Notes under the pieces: generated by a model | Told to the model about the DNA's origin: nothing | The model's database searches: none | What the model saw: the letters and a program-made list of their open reading frames with translations, nothing else | Made by a program: the position numbers and the translations under genes | Shown: one piece after another, positions 45,492-56,433 of the stretch | How the letters are laid out: each line of letters opens with the position of its first letter | How positions within the stretch are numbered: position 1 is the stretch's first letter | Source of the DNA: an uncultured Prochlorococcus sp. | GTDB lineage: Bacteria; Cyanobacteriota; Cyanobacteriia; PCC-6307; Cyanobiaceae | Direction: 5' to 3' | Length of the DNA: 64,000 nucleotides | Assembly: GCF_902616385.1 (NCBI RefSeq) | Contig: NZ_CACMSM010000003.1 | Coordinates: 36,355-100,354 of the forward strand

Positions 45492-46068
45492 TTTTGGATT
45501 CTTCTCCCTTAAGCAATCTTGTTATGTTTGTTCTATGTTTCCAGATTACTAATAATGCAACAATTAAACTTATAAAAAAGTATGAGTGCATAAATTTACC
45601 TAGGTAAAAAAACATAAAAATAGGAAGTAAGATTGCAGCTGAAATACTTGATAAAGAAACAAATTTAGTTTTTGTAAGGACTATTAAAAAAATGCCAAGA
45701 GATGCGAGTCCAACTTTCCAAGAAAGAGCTAAAAACATACCTAATCCAGTTGCAACAGCTTTCCCTCCTTTACCTCTAAGCCATATTGGCCAAATATGTC
45801 CTGAGATAGCAGATATCCCTGCTATAACTTCTATTAATCCTTGATCTGTGTAATATTGAGCAATTTTAACTGCAATAAGGCCTTTCCCAACGTCAATGAT
45901 AAATACAAAAAGTGCTGGCCATTTCCCAACATTTCTTAAGACATTTGTGGCACCTGTAGATCCAGAACCTATAGTTCTCAGATCTATATTTTTGAGATAT
46001 TTCCCAATTAAAAAACCTGTCGGAAGTGAACCTAAAAGATAACTTGCAAAAATTATTAAGATATTCAT
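45475..46068 (-). CDS. plsY: Acyl-phosphate:glycerol-3-phosphate acyltransferase
   Basis: A 197-aa integral membrane enzyme that makes lysophosphatidic acid. Five hydrophobic segments; the family motifs are [15 protein letters not shown] (8-22), [20 protein letters not shown] (about 34-53), [11 protein letters not shown] and [20 protein letters not shown] (about 90-109). Gene order with DUF3086 directly upstream (5-bp gap) suggests co-transcription. Confidence 0.95.
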   Translation of the reverse strand: MNILIIFASYLLGSLPTGFLIGKYLKNIDLRTIGSGSTGATNVLRNVGKWPALFVFIIDVGKGLIAVKIAQYYTDQGLIEVIAGISAISGHIWPIWLRGKGGKAVATGLGMFLALSWKVGLASLGIFLIVLTKTKFVSLSSISAAILLPIFMFFYLGKFMHSYFFISLIVALLVIWKHRTNITRLLKGEESKINQDQ

Positions 46069-46073
46069 AAAGC

Positions 46074-47084
46074 TTAGTTTAGTTCAAGATCATCGTAAAT
46101 TTCATTATCTGAACCAGCAAATGCAACCCATAATGGGAATTGAAGTATTGGAATTTCAACAGAGGTTTCTGCTGCATCAATGATAATAAATGGCAATTCT
46201 TCATTCGCTTCTAATCTATCAGCTCTCTCGATGACACCTTCAGGCCTTTCAAAAAGAACAATCCCACTATTAGGTCCGAAGTCATCCCTTGTTAGACCAA
46301 GTGAATCTTGAAGAATTCTTCTCCATTCACCTAATCGTTCAGGCTGCGAAGCTAAAATAAGAGTCTGAAATTGATCTCCATATAATTCGCCAAGAATAGA
46401 TATTAAGCCGGCTGATAACAAGGCATTTTTTTGTCGAGATCCTCTACTTTCAAGAGAACCTCTTCCTCCCATGTTAAAGAACCAATCATCCATAATTTCT
46501 ATATCTGAGGAATCAAGACTTCGTCTTAATTTCCAAGGTTCTGCATAAAAGTCGGGTTGTTCTGTGAAACTTGAAAAGCAACTTTTTATAATCTCTTCAT
46601 CTGGCTTAAATGTCTCGGAAAGAGCAGGGACATTAACTACATTATTTGTGCTAATGTCTTGCTTTTTCTCATCAAGGGGAGAAGGCTTTACGATTATTGG
46701 TTGAGAAACTAATTCAAGTTTATCTACGTTTTGTGAAAGATTCTGCAAAGCTCCAGTTAAGTACTCTTGAAAGCCTTTAACTCTTTTAGCAATATTATCT
46801 GACTGTCCTTTAAAATTAGACTCAATATCTTTTTCTATTTCATTTTTTTTTGCTTCTAACTCTTTTATTTCTTTAACTAAAGAATCTTTTTTTGAAAAAA
46901 GATCTCTAAAAATTTCATTAGAAATTTCATCAAAAGATTTATTTGATTTATCGTTTCTCGGTGTAATTTTTTTATTTTGAGTTGTATTTTTCTTACTAAT
47001 TTGTTTTGTTTTATCAACTGAATTTGACTTATCTATTTTTAATTCCTTTTCAGGATTATTGTCGGAAATTTCTGTATTGGTCAT
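46074..47084 (-). CDS. DUF3086 family protein
   Basis: A 336-aa cyanobacterial protein. Residues 1-50 are low-complexity and polar (Lys/Asn/Ser), about 55-100 form a coiled coil ([20 protein letters not shown]), and the C-terminal about 170 residues are the DUF3086 domain ([50 protein letters not shown]). Function unknown. It sits between plsY and DUF3119/mlaE-like genes, suggesting a membrane-lipid connection. Confidence 0.88.
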   Translation of the reverse strand: MTNTEISDNNPEKELKIDKSNSVDKTKQISKKNTTQNKKITPRNDKSNKSFDEISNEIFRDLFSKKDSLVKEIKELEAKKNEIEKDIESNFKGQSDNIAKRVKGFQEYLTGALQNLSQNVDKLELVSQPIIVKPSPLDEKKQDISTNNVVNVPALSETFKPDEEIIKSCFSSFTEQPDFYAEPWKLRRSLDSSDIEIMDDWFFNMGGRGSLESRGSRQKNALLSAGLISILGELYGDQFQTLILASQPERLGEWRRILQDSLGLTRDDFGPNSGIVLFERPEGVIERADRLEANEELPFIIIDAAETSVEIPILQFPLWVAFAGSDNEIYDDLELN

Positions 47085-47119
47085 TTAAATAATTTTGATG
47101 ATTAGGCAGAGTCTGAATT

Positions 47120-47536
47120 TTAAGAATTTTTAATTTCCAGGGAATCAACTTTTTTTATGAGCTCATCTTTTAATTGCTTTGGATTAAATAAAATTGGTAA
47201 TAAATGAGGACTGGACTTCTCTCTAAAATAAAAAATACCTGGGATAATAGGGAAAAAGAATTTCCATGATATCCAGTTCTTGAATGGAAAAGTTCTAATC
47301 TCTTTCCCTAATTGTAAAACGATAAAATCATCATTTGTTATTTTTATTCTTAACGTGAATGACTGAAGTAATAAAAAAAAGCTAAAAGAAGCAAAAACTA
47401 TTGTTGGCAAAGAACCAATATTCAAAAACAAAAGCATAAAACTTAAAACTATTAGAATGATTGGCAACTGAAATGAAGGAGATATTATTACTGGCTCCTC
47501 TTTTTTTGATTTAGTATTAAACATAGGATTATCCAA
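47120..47536 (-). CDS. DUF3119 family membrane protein
   Basis: A 138-aa protein with two adjacent membrane segments (about residues 20-60, SPSFQLPIILIVLSFMLLFL and LPTIVFASFSFFLLLQS) and a PH-like C-terminal half (LRIKITNDDFIVLQLGKEIR, TFPFKNWISWKFFFPIIPGI). DUF3119 is found in cyanobacteria and plastids; function unknown. It overlaps the mlaE-like gene by 8 bp, so is translationally coupled. Confidence 0.85.
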   Translation of the reverse strand: MDNPMFNTKSKKEEPVIISPSFQLPIILIVLSFMLLFLNIGSLPTIVFASFSFFLLLQSFTLRIKITNDDFIVLQLGKEIRTFPFKNWISWKFFFPIIPGIFYFREKSSPHLLPILFNPKQLKDELIKKVDSLEIKNS

Positions 47537-48284
47537 ATAAAATTTGCGTTAGTAATACATCCATTAAAGATACAGTAACGAGAGTCATTACAACTGCACC
47601 TGTTGTACTTGTTCCAACTTCTTTTGGACCTCCTTTGGTTGTAAGTCCATATCCACAAGCAATGATTGAAATAAGTAATCCGAACACTACAGATTTTATT
47701 AACATTGAAGTTAAGTCTGCACTGGTTAAACTCACATTGCCTGATCTTACAGATGTCCAAAAAACTATTGGAGGAACTTTATAAAAAATTGTGCTCCAAA
47801 TTTGTCCGCTCCATAAAGCTACAGATAAAAACAAAAGACACTGTATTGGAGACATTATTACCATCGATAGTAACCTTGGGACTACCAAATATTGGACTGG
47901 TTCGGTCCTTAACATAGTTATTGCCTCAATTTGTTCTGTAACTTTCATAGTACCCAGTTGAGCAGCATAGGCAGTTGCAACCTTTCCAGTCATTAAAGTA
48001 GCAGTTAGAAGAGGAGCCATTTCTCTTGCCATGCCTACTGCTAATAAACCTCCAATTTCACTTGAAACCCCCATACTTGTAAGTTGTGATGCAACTTGAA
48101 TATTAAAAACTGTACCTGCGGCAATTCCCGTAATTAATACAATTAACAAACTGCCAGGACCTGACTCCATAAGTTGCTCAAAGAGATCATTTTTGGAAAT
48201 TTTACCTTTAAAGATAAAATTAATTGCTTGCCCGCCAATAACTAGGCTGCTAAGAAGTCTTTTGAAAAAATCAAGGTAATACAT
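47529..48284 (-). CDS. MlaE-family ABC transporter permease (Ycf63-like)
   Basis: A 251-aa integral membrane permease. The MlaE signatures are LVIGGQAINFIFKGK, GSLLIVLITGIAAGTVFNIQ, GLLAVGMAREMAPLLTATLM and the C-terminal GLTTKGGPKEVGTSTTGAVV. MlaE/TGD1 permeases move lipids between membranes with an ATPase (MlaF) and an MCE substrate-binding protein (MlaD); neither partner is in this window. The DUF3119 and DUF3086 genes follow in the same operon. Confidence 0.93.
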   Translation of the reverse strand: MYYLDFFKRLLSSLVIGGQAINFIFKGKISKNDLFEQLMESGPGSLLIVLITGIAAGTVFNIQVASQLTSMGVSSEIGGLLAVGMAREMAPLLTATLMTGKVATAYAAQLGTMKVTEQIEAITMLRTEPVQYLVVPRLLSMVIMSPIQCLLFLSVALWSGQIWSTIFYKVPPIVFWTSVRSGNVSLTSADLTSMLIKSVVFGLLISIIACGYGLTTKGGPKEVGTSTTGAVVMTLVTVSLMDVLLTQILFG

Positions 48285-48293
48285 ATTTTTATA

Positions 48294-49691
48294 TTAGTTT
48301 GTAATTAATTTTCGATCCCATTTTCTCATAATTAAAATACCAATGATTACCAATATTGAGGGTATAAAACCAATACATAATCTAATAGTTAATTGTGCTG
48401 AGTAGCATTGTTCAATAATATTTAGGCCATCTTTATCAACAAAGCATGTTTGATAACCTGATAAAAACAATAAAAATCCTAATAATTGAACACTAAACGC
48501 AATACCAATCTTCTGAATAAGTACCATCCAAGCAGTATATAATCCTGCTGGTTTCTCTGGGTCTTCATCTATTGCATCAGGAAGTAATGACCAAGGGATA
48601 AGAAAAGCGGTTGAAGCTCCAATGCCAATAAGACAGATTATGAAAATTAAAAGAATGAACAGAAATATGTTGCTGGCATTTAGGAATAAACTATCTCCAG
48701 CTCCTGAAATTTTTGATAAAGAAGGTAAAAATAAAGCTGCTGTACATGAAATAATCCACATAATCGCTCCATAGTTTAACGCTGAAATCCTGTTCAATTT
48801 ATTTGATACCCTGGTCCATAGCTGTAAACCCACTAAAGCGCTAATTTGGAAAGGTATCGGGATCCACTTCGCAATATAGGTTGGTACGTTCAGTACATCC
48901 TCGACATAGATTAAGGCTACTGTTTGCATTAATTGTAAGGCGCACCAGAGAAGAATATATAGCGTAATAACTTTTAAAAATTTTTTATTTCTGAAGATCC
49001 TTTTGAATTGAAGTGTTATAGCTTCAACTTTTCCTGAAGGCCTTCTTGCTTTTTTTGCGAATGGAGCTAATCCCCAACAAGAAATTAATGTTGCAGCAAC
49101 TGCAATACATCCGCTTATTTTACCCATTAAAAAATATTCATTATTTGCTGATCCTTCGGAACCTAATAAAACTCCAGCAATTATTAAACCAGTTAGTCCT
49201 GCGATTATTGAGCCAGTAAATCTAGATGCGTTTAGTCTTGTTCTTATTGCTGTTTTTTCAGAAATTTCAGTAGAAAGAGCTGCGAAAGGAAGATTAATGC
49301 TTGTATAAGCAGTCATTACGATTATAGAAATTATGGCATAGTAAATAGTCTTGGTTAGCACTGAACCATTGGGTGTCCACCATATCGCAGCTAAAGAGAA
49401 ACCAAGGGGAACAGATGCTGCTACCATCCAAGGGATTCTAGGCCCCCATCTTGATTTGGTACGATCACTTAACCATCCAATTAACGGATCATTTACTGCA
49501 TCCCATATCTTTATTAACATTAATAATGATCCTGCAATTATTACTGGTAAACCAGCAGAAATAAAGAATTTGAAAAGAAAAAAACCAAATTGTGTCGCGA
49601 CTAAACCTGTGCCTGCATCTCCTAGCCCATAAGAGAACATTAATCTTGTTGTTGATCTAGAAATATTTTTTTTCGAGTGTGAATTTTCCAA
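48294..49691 (-). CDS. GPH/MFS-type sugar:cation symporter-like transporter
   Basis: A 465-aa protein with twelve hydrophobic helices. The GPH (MelB-like) pattern is visible: MFSYGLGDAGTGLVATQFGF, KIWDAVNDPLIGWLSDRTKS, RWGPRIPWMVAASVPLGF and TAYTSINLPFAALSTEIS. The C-terminal half has PDAIDEDPEKPAGLYTAWMV. It probably imports or exports a glycoside or related solute with a cation; the substrate is unknown. Confidence 0.9.
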   Translation of the reverse strand: MENSHSKKNISRSTTRLMFSYGLGDAGTGLVATQFGFFLFKFFISAGLPVIIAGSLLMLIKIWDAVNDPLIGWLSDRTKSRWGPRIPWMVAASVPLGFSLAAIWWTPNGSVLTKTIYYAIISIIVMTAYTSINLPFAALSTEISEKTAIRTRLNASRFTGSIIAGLTGLIIAGVLLGSEGSANNEYFLMGKISGCIAVAATLISCWGLAPFAKKARRPSGKVEAITLQFKRIFRNKKFLKVITLYILLWCALQLMQTVALIYVEDVLNVPTYIAKWIPIPFQISALVGLQLWTRVSNKLNRISALNYGAIMWIISCTAALFLPSLSKISGAGDSLFLNASNIFLFILLIFIICLIGIGASTAFLIPWSLLPDAIDEDPEKPAGLYTAWMVLIQKIGIAFSVQLLGFLLFLSGYQTCFVDKDGLNIIEQCYSAQLTIRLCIGFIPSILVIIGILIMRKWDRKLITN

Positions 49692-49752
49692 TCTTTTTAC
49701 TTTGTTTATTGTTTGATAATGTATTATTGCAATGGTAATTCAATTACTTAAT

Positions 49753-49823
49753 GCGGGCGTGGTTTAGTGGTAAAACCTCAGCCTTCCAAGCTGAAGATGC
49801 GGGTTCGATTCCCGCCGCCCGCT
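49753..49823 (+). tRNA. tRNA-Gly (TCC)
   Basis: A 71-nt cloverleaf: acceptor GCGGGCG/CGCCCGC, anticodon stem TCAGC/GCTGA with loop CTTCCAA (anticodon TCC, U33 present), T arm GCGGG-TTCGATT-CCCGC, discriminator T. No CCA is encoded. Its 3' end is 1 bp from the stop of the convergent glgX gene, whose 3' end supplies the following TTTT. Confidence 0.96.
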
Positions 49824-49824
49824 T

Positions 49825-51858
49825 TTAGAATAAATTATTTTTTGCCCCAAATACTTCTTCTGAAATGATTAGTAAAGAGCTTCTACTCTTTATTGAAACA
49901 GATCTTTCATTAATAGTTAAGGGTTCAAAAATCTCAGACATGCTAGTGTCGATAACTTTTAACCAATTATATTTACATTTCGGCAAGGGGAAATTGATAC
50001 TTTTTGAATATGCATTTAAACCTATCCAAACCAGCGGACTAGTATTATCTTTGTTAATACTAAAGGCAACTGTGTGAGACCAACTACTCCAATCGGGGCT
50101 ATCTAACTTTGTTCCATGCCAATGATATGTTGGAATATTTTCATTGGTTTGACTATTAGGGAAGAATGATGGATTGAAAATGTTTATTAGTTTTTTTCGG
50201 ATTTTTATAACGTATTTAAAATATTCTAATAATTCCAAATCTTGTTGACCATGTTCCCAATTCATCCAGCCCAATAAATTATTTTGGCACCAAGAATTGT
50301 TGTTCCCGCCTTGTGATCTTCCTATTTCATCACCCATAAGTATCATTGGAACACCTTTAGAGATGAGTAAACTAAGAATAAGATTTTTTTGTTGTCTTTT
50401 TCTTAAATCATTTATTAATAAGTTCGTAGTTGGTCCCTCAGTACCATGATTCCAAGAATTGTTATGGTTATCTCCATCTCTATTTTGTTCTCTATTGGCA
50501 AAATTATGTTTTCTATTGAAAGTTACTAAGTCTTTTAAAGTGAATCCATCATGTGAAGTAATAAAATTTATCGACTTTGGAAAAATATTATCTTCTTTAT
50601 AAATAGATGGCGTCCCTTTTATTTTATCGCTCATATTCCAAGCTGTATCTTTATCCCCCTTCCAAAATCTCCTCAAGTCATCTCTAAAATGACCATTCCA
50701 AGTGAAAGTATTCTTAGATGGGAAATCACCTAATTTATATAAACCGCCACAATCCCATGGCTCACTTATGAACTTGATATCGATAAGTTCTGGTTCACAT
50801 TCTATATCTTCAAAAATTGGAGGATTATCAAGCGGTGAAAGATTTTCTCCTCTTGATAGGGCAATTCCTAAATCAAATCTAAAACCATCAACTCCAAATT
50901 CACTCGCCCAACATTTTAAAGATTCAATTATTAGTTTTCTTACTAATCCTCTGTTTGCTGCAATAGTGTTACCACATCCGGAGACGTCCTGATAATTTTT
51001 ATCTTTTCCAATAAAGTAATAAAGATTTTCATCTATACCTTTCCAAGAAATTGCAGGCCCTTTTGAATTACCTTCGCAAGTGTGATTGTAAACAACATCT
51101 AAGATGACTTCAATGTCTGCTTTATGACATTCCTCTACAAATCTTCTAAATTCCTCTCTATTCTTTTCGGCAGATTCATTCGAAAGATATTCAAAATGCG
51201 GAGTAAACCAATTAATTGGACTATATCCCCAAAAATTTTTTAGACCATTTGGGGCATCAGTAGGATCAAAACAAAAAATTGGAAGTAATTCAATTGTTGT
51301 AATACCCAGTTCTTTGAGATAAGGAATTTTTTTTAAAAATTTCTTAAAACAACTTTCATCTTTATCAGTTGATTCAGTGAAAGCTTTGATATGGAGTTCA
51401 TAAATAATTGTTTCTTCCCAAGTATGTTTAGGTCTTGGATAATCCTTAAAATTAAATAATTTTCTATCGCAAACGACACTTTTAAGACAAGAATTAGTAT
51501 TTTCTTGATTTTTTAATGCATTTTCTCTTTTATAACTTCTCCATCCGGTAATACCCCTTGAACATGGATCAAGTAATACTTTTTTTTCATAGTTATTATT
51601 AATCTCATTATTTTTTTGTTTTACTCTAAAAGCATAAATACAACCTTCATCTAGATTTTTTATTTCCGCATGCCAGTATGGACCTGTATTATGAGTCTGA
51701 TCTAATTTGAATGTGTTTTTTGGGGAGATAGAGTCCTCTTTCTCAAATAATAAGATTTCTACATATTCTGCATTTGTGGCGACTAAGGAAAAATTAATCC
51801 CTTGTGAAGTTAGAGAACTCCCTAAAGGAAATGGTTTACCTTTATTGAGATGAATCAC
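49825..51858 (-). CDS. glgX: Glycogen debranching enzyme / isoamylase
   Basis: A 677-aa GH13 enzyme cleaving alpha-1,6 branches in glycogen. An N-terminal CBM48-like domain begins PFPLGSSLTSQGINFSLVAT. The barrel has EVILDVVYNHTCEG (region I), GVDGFRFDLGIAL with the nucleophile Asp (region II), SEPWDCGG with the catalytic Glu, and NFITSHDGFTLKDLV with the transition-state His-Asp. The length matches GlgX/TreX. It allows use of the glycogen store, which fits a clock-driven day/night metabolism. Confidence 0.95.
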   Translation of the reverse strand: MIHLNKGKPFPLGSSLTSQGINFSLVATNAEYVEILLFEKEDSISPKNTFKLDQTHNTGPYWHAEIKNLDEGCIYAFRVKQKNNEINNNYEKKVLLDPCSRGITGWRSYKRENALKNQENTNSCLKSVVCDRKLFNFKDYPRPKHTWEETIIYELHIKAFTESTDKDESCFKKFLKKIPYLKELGITTIELLPIFCFDPTDAPNGLKNFWGYSPINWFTPHFEYLSNESAEKNREEFRRFVEECHKADIEVILDVVYNHTCEGNSKGPAISWKGIDENLYYFIGKDKNYQDVSGCGNTIAANRGLVRKLIIESLKCWASEFGVDGFRFDLGIALSRGENLSPLDNPPIFEDIECEPELIDIKFISEPWDCGGLYKLGDFPSKNTFTWNGHFRDDLRRFWKGDKDTAWNMSDKIKGTPSIYKEDNIFPKSINFITSHDGFTLKDLVTFNRKHNFANREQNRDGDNHNNSWNHGTEGPTTNLLINDLRKRQQKNLILSLLISKGVPMILMGDEIGRSQGGNNNSWCQNNLLGWMNWEHGQQDLELLEYFKYVIKIRKKLINIFNPSFFPNSQTNENIPTYHWHGTKLDSPDWSSWSHTVAFSINKDNTSPLVWIGLNAYSKSINFPLPKCKYNWLKVIDTSMSEIFEPLTINERSVSIKSRSSLLIISEEVFGAKNNLF

Positions 51859-52272
51859 TTTTTCTTTATCATTGATTAGTTAAATATTGAGATAATTTAT
51901 TTAAATTACTGATATTTGAATAATAGATGCAAAATTTAAAAAAAAACTCAAATTTAAGGCTTCACTAATCAACTTTATTAGATCTTGGAGAGTATTAATT
52001 TTCTAATTAATTACAATTTCTTCATCCATCTGCTCAGTGCATAAAACGATTTATAGAGAAAGTTTAATAATGAGAAAACTAGATTTTTCTTGATTTCAAA
52101 ATACAAATTGTGTTTTTTCATGTGATGAGAAGGAAATATATCTGAAAATTAATAAAACATAATAAATAGCTCAAATTCGTAAATTCACCCCCCTTTGACA
52201 TTTTCTCCCTTTGCTAAATGTAGTAAGATTTTTAATGCTAAATCTAGTGCCACCAATGCTTTTTGCTGTTCT
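51859..52272. other. Non-coding AT-rich stretch between glgX and the small gene at 52273
   Basis: About 414 bp with no convincing ORF on either strand (longest frames under about 15 codons from ATG) and no tRNA or clear hairpin-terminator. Near its right end is a pyrimidine-rich block (cacccccctttgac, about 52186-52199) with TTGACA at 52195; this may be part of a promoter towards the HU gene or of an unannotated small RNA. glgX presumably has its promoter at the left end. Confidence 0.6.
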
Positions 52273-52410
52273 TTAACTTAAGAGACTATTTTTTATAAAT
52301 GAAAAAGCGCGGCTATAAGAAATAAATAATGTTGCAAAAAATGTCCCTAAAATTTGTATAAAGCTTTGCGCCGCCGGCATTTTCGGTTGCCGTATTTGTA
52401 TTTGCTCCAT
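52273..52410 (-). CDS. Small membrane-associated protein with unusual codon use (45 aa)
   Basis: Minus-strand ORF; the ATG at 52410 gives MEQIQIRQPKMPAAQSFIQI, followed by a hydrophobic helix LGTFFATLFISYSRAFSFIK. An upstream ATG at 52482 would add 24 basic residues and reach the HU start codon on the other strand, which is less likely. The codons CCG-GCG-GCG near the start are GC-rich for this genome. No family recognised. Confidence 0.5.
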   Translation of the reverse strand: MEQIQIRQPKMPAAQSFIQILGTFFATLFISYSRAFSFIKNSLLS

Positions 52411-52481
52411 ATGATGTGAAAGTTCGAGGTTTAAACTTGATTTAAATCTTTTTTTAACCCCTAGCTTTAATTTAAATTTCA

Positions 52482-52757
52482 ATGAACAAAGCTGATTTAG
52501 TAAATCTTGTTGCAGCTCGTACAGAGCTCACAAAAACTGATGTTTCTTTAGTTGTTGATGCAGCTATTGAAACTATTGTTGATTCAGTAGTGGAAGGCAA
52601 AAAAGTCTCTTTACTAGGATTTGGTTCTTTTGAACCAAGAGATCGTTCTGCAAGACAGGGTTTAAACCCTAAGACAGGCGAAAAAATAGCAATACCCGCG
52701 AAAAGAGTTCCAACATTCTCTGCAGGTAAACTTTTTAAGGATAGAGTTCAAGGGTAA
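52482..52757 (+). CDS. hup: HU-family DNA-binding protein
   Basis: A 91-aa nucleoid protein that bends DNA. MNKADLVNLVAARTELTKTD starts the helical dimerisation half; the beta-arm region includes VSLLGFGSFEPRDRSARQGL and NPKTGEKIAIPAKRVPTFSA, ending in GKLFKDRVQG. This is standard HU length. A terminator follows. Confidence 0.97.
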   Translation: MNKADLVNLVAARTELTKTDVSLVVDAAIETIVDSVVEGKKVSLLGFGSFEPRDRSARQGLNPKTGEKIAIPAKRVPTFSAGKLFKDRVQG

Positions 52758-52789
52758 TTTTTTTAATCTATTTCTTCCTTTAATAATAA

Positions 52790-52817
52790 GGTGCTCTTTT
52801 AGGGCATCTTTTTTTTT
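52790..52817 (+). terminator. Intrinsic terminator after hup
   Basis: A 7-bp stem with two G-U wobbles, GGTGCTC (52790-52796)/GGGCATC (52802-52808), with a 5-nt loop, followed by nine T (52809-52817). It lies 32 bp after the hup stop. Confidence 0.8.
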
Positions 52818-52895
52818 AAATCGCAAAAAGATGCAATTAGCCCAATACCCAATACTCTTCACGAGGTATCCAAAATTTTGAAATCTTAAGAAGTA

Positions 52896-53207
52896 ATGAA
52901 ATGTTTAACTATTTTATTCCTTAAATTTTTGTTGTTATCTAATTTTGTTATGGCTGAAACAATACCAACAAAGTCTAAGATTTTAAAACAATCTAGTGAT
53001 TGTTTTAAAGATTCTCGAGCCCAAATATGTAAAGAGTTAGTTTCTGAAATAGAAAAACTTCAATTAGTAGTATTTGACCAAAATAGATTCAAATGTCAAT
53101 CAAGTTTATTGGGGCTGCAAACGGAAATTATTGAAGCTTATTTTTTTAATAATTTCTCAAACGAGAAAATTTCATTATTGATCCCATATGTGATTAAAAA
53201 TTGTTAA
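52896..53207 (+). CDS. Small exported hypothetical protein (103 aa)
   Basis: An N-terminal signal peptide (MKCLTILFLKFLLLSNFVMA, cleavage after MAE is plausible) precedes a polar helical mature part with Cys at about 37, 45, 68 and 103 (SDCFKD, QICKEL, FKCQSS, C-terminal KNC). Paired cysteines suit an oxidising compartment such as periplasm or lumen. No family recognised. Confidence 0.7.
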   Translation: MKCLTILFLKFLLLSNFVMAETIPTKSKILKQSSDCFKDSRAQICKELVSEIEKLQLVVFDQNRFKCQSSLLGLQTEIIEAYFFNNFSNEKISLLIPYVIKNC

Positions 53208-53261
53208 TTATTCAAATAATTTATTTTTTTGGAATATTATAAATTTGTTATTTAGTTTGCA

Positions 53262-53504
53262 ATGGTAAAAGGGTTTTCTGATAATGAAGTTAACAATAAT
53301 ACTCAAAGTACTCAAGTAAAAGAAAAAAAAGGCTTAGCTGGTTTTCTTAAAGGCAAGAAATTCACTTACACTTTGCCAGGCAAAAAACAAATAAATATTT
53401 TTGGATCAATAGTAATAGGCTTAAATATCATTTTAGTATTGCTAGTCATTCTGTATTTAAAGAATCAAGAATTCCATGACTTTGTATTTAATGTTGGACG
53501 TTAG
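53262..53504 (+). CDS. Small single-helix membrane protein (80 aa)
   Basis: Polar, Lys-rich N-terminal half (NNTQSTQVKEKKGLAGFLKG) followed by one membrane helix (INIFGSIVIGLNIILVLLVI, about residues 44-66) and a short tail KNQEFHDFVFNVGR. No family recognised. It is one of three small genes in a row before the hli gene. Confidence 0.65.
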   Translation: MVKGFSDNEVNNNTQSTQVKEKKGLAGFLKGKKFTYTLPGKKQINIFGSIVIGLNIILVLLVILYLKNQEFHDFVFNVGR

Positions 53505-53562
53505 CTATATTTTTAGATCGAAAGATTTTATTAGATGATATATTTAAATTTTAGAACATCTT

Positions 53563-53820
53563 ATGAAGGTAGTTAATTTAGTTTCTCAAGTATTTTTTTT
53601 GTTGATAACTATTCTATTTTTGATATATTTTCTAACAGGTTATGACTCTGCTTTTGAGGCAGACCAAAATTGTCATTCATATCTTTCAAGTTACGATAAC
53701 TCATCTGGAAATTATGGTTGTGACCATGATACTGAGACTCATCAGTGGATACTTTACGAGTCCAATGAAAGTAAAGAACCAGCAAAAATTATTAAGAAAT
53801 TTAGGTACAAGTTTTTATAA
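53563..53820 (+). CDS. Small membrane or exported protein (85 aa)
   Basis: An N-terminal hydrophobic helix (VSQVFFLLITILFLIYFLTG, about 7-26) is followed by a polar, Ser/Asp/Asn-rich segment with two Cys (NCHSYLSSYDNSSGNYGCDH, about 36-55) and a basic end. This could be a signal anchor with an exposed disulfide-bonded domain. No family recognised. The 3' end overlaps the convergent gene at 53815 by 6 bp. Confidence 0.6.
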   Translation: MKVVNLVSQVFFLLITILFLIYFLTGYDSAFEADQNCHSYLSSYDNSSGNYGCDHDTETHQWILYESNESKEPAKIIKKFRYKFL

Positions 53821-54027
53821 ATCAATTTTCTTATAAAAAAACTTTGCAGATATAATTGAAATAACTGCTGTAATTGTGAAAGTAAGATATTGATATATGC
53901 TTCCTTCTAAGTAGATTTTATTTTTATATAGAGGAAAATCGACTAAAGATCCTATAGTACCCCAAATAATTACCCAAAGAGATATGTATAAGAATACTTT
54001 TATTGGATTTGATTTTTTTTCTTCCAT
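53815..54027 (-). CDS. Small two-helix membrane protein downstream of hli (70 aa)
   Basis: Two hydrophobic segments (VFLYISLWVIIWGTIGSLVD, about 11-30, and YQYLTFTITAVISIISAKFF, about 45-64) with a basic N-terminus (EEKKSNPIK) and tail (YKKIDL). The ATG lies 2 bp after the hli stop, so it is almost certainly co-transcribed and coupled with hli. No family recognised. Confidence 0.7.
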   Translation of the reverse strand: MEEKKSNPIKVFLYISLWVIIWGTIGSLVDFPLYKNKIYLEGSIYQYLTFTITAVISIISAKFFYKKIDL

Positions 54028-54029
54028 TT

Positions 54030-54275
54030 TTAATTAATACCAAAAATTGAAGAAGTAACAGGTCTGCCGCTAAAAACTAACTCGGTTAATATGAGCATTA
54101 AGAATCCGATCATTGCTGCTCTACCATTTACAAGTTCAGCACTGCTATTAAATCCAAAAACATTCTTTACTTCATCTCCCTGATTGTCTACCCATTTTGA
54201 GTATTCATTATCAGTTGATGATGTATCAGTAAAATCATCATTTTGATTTTCTATTGGAGAGTCGTTTTCTTGCAT
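54030..54275 (-). CDS. hli: High-light-inducible protein (Hli/Scp)
   Basis: An 81-aa thylakoid protein. An acidic 45-residue N-terminal region (NDDFTDTSSTDNEYSKWVDN) precedes the chlorophyll-binding helix with the LHC signature E47-x2-N50-G-R52-x2-M55-I-G-F (ELVNGRAAMIGFLMLILTEL). Hlips bind chlorophyll/carotenoid and protect photosystems under excess light; transcription is usually under NblS/RpaB control. The acidic extension makes it longer than the shortest Hlips (about 45-70 aa). Confidence 0.94.
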   Translation of the reverse strand: MQENDSPIENQNDDFTDTSSTDNEYSKWVDNQGDEVKNVFGFNSSAELVNGRAAMIGFLMLILTELVFSGRPVTSSIFGIN

Positions 54276-54319
54276 AGATTTTTACAATTGATTCTAGTAA
54301 TTTTAAAACTAATTTATTA

Positions 54320-56349
<2,030 letters not shown>

Positions 56350-56433
56350 TTAATATTTTAGACATTAAAGGTGTAAATAAACCAAAAAATTATTAATTTA
56401 AAAATTAAAATTAAAATATATATTAAGAAAAAT

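Noticed and set aside
47488..47760. 90-aa Cys/Asn-rich ORF overlapping the mlaE-like and DUF3119 genes
   Set aside because: Out-of-frame shadow of the MlaE C-terminus; composition is not protein-like.
54273..54300. Possible HLR1 (RpaB) site upstream of hli
   Set aside because: Only one half-site-like TTTACAAT (54281-54288) is present, a few bases from the start codon; the second half at the required spacing is missing.
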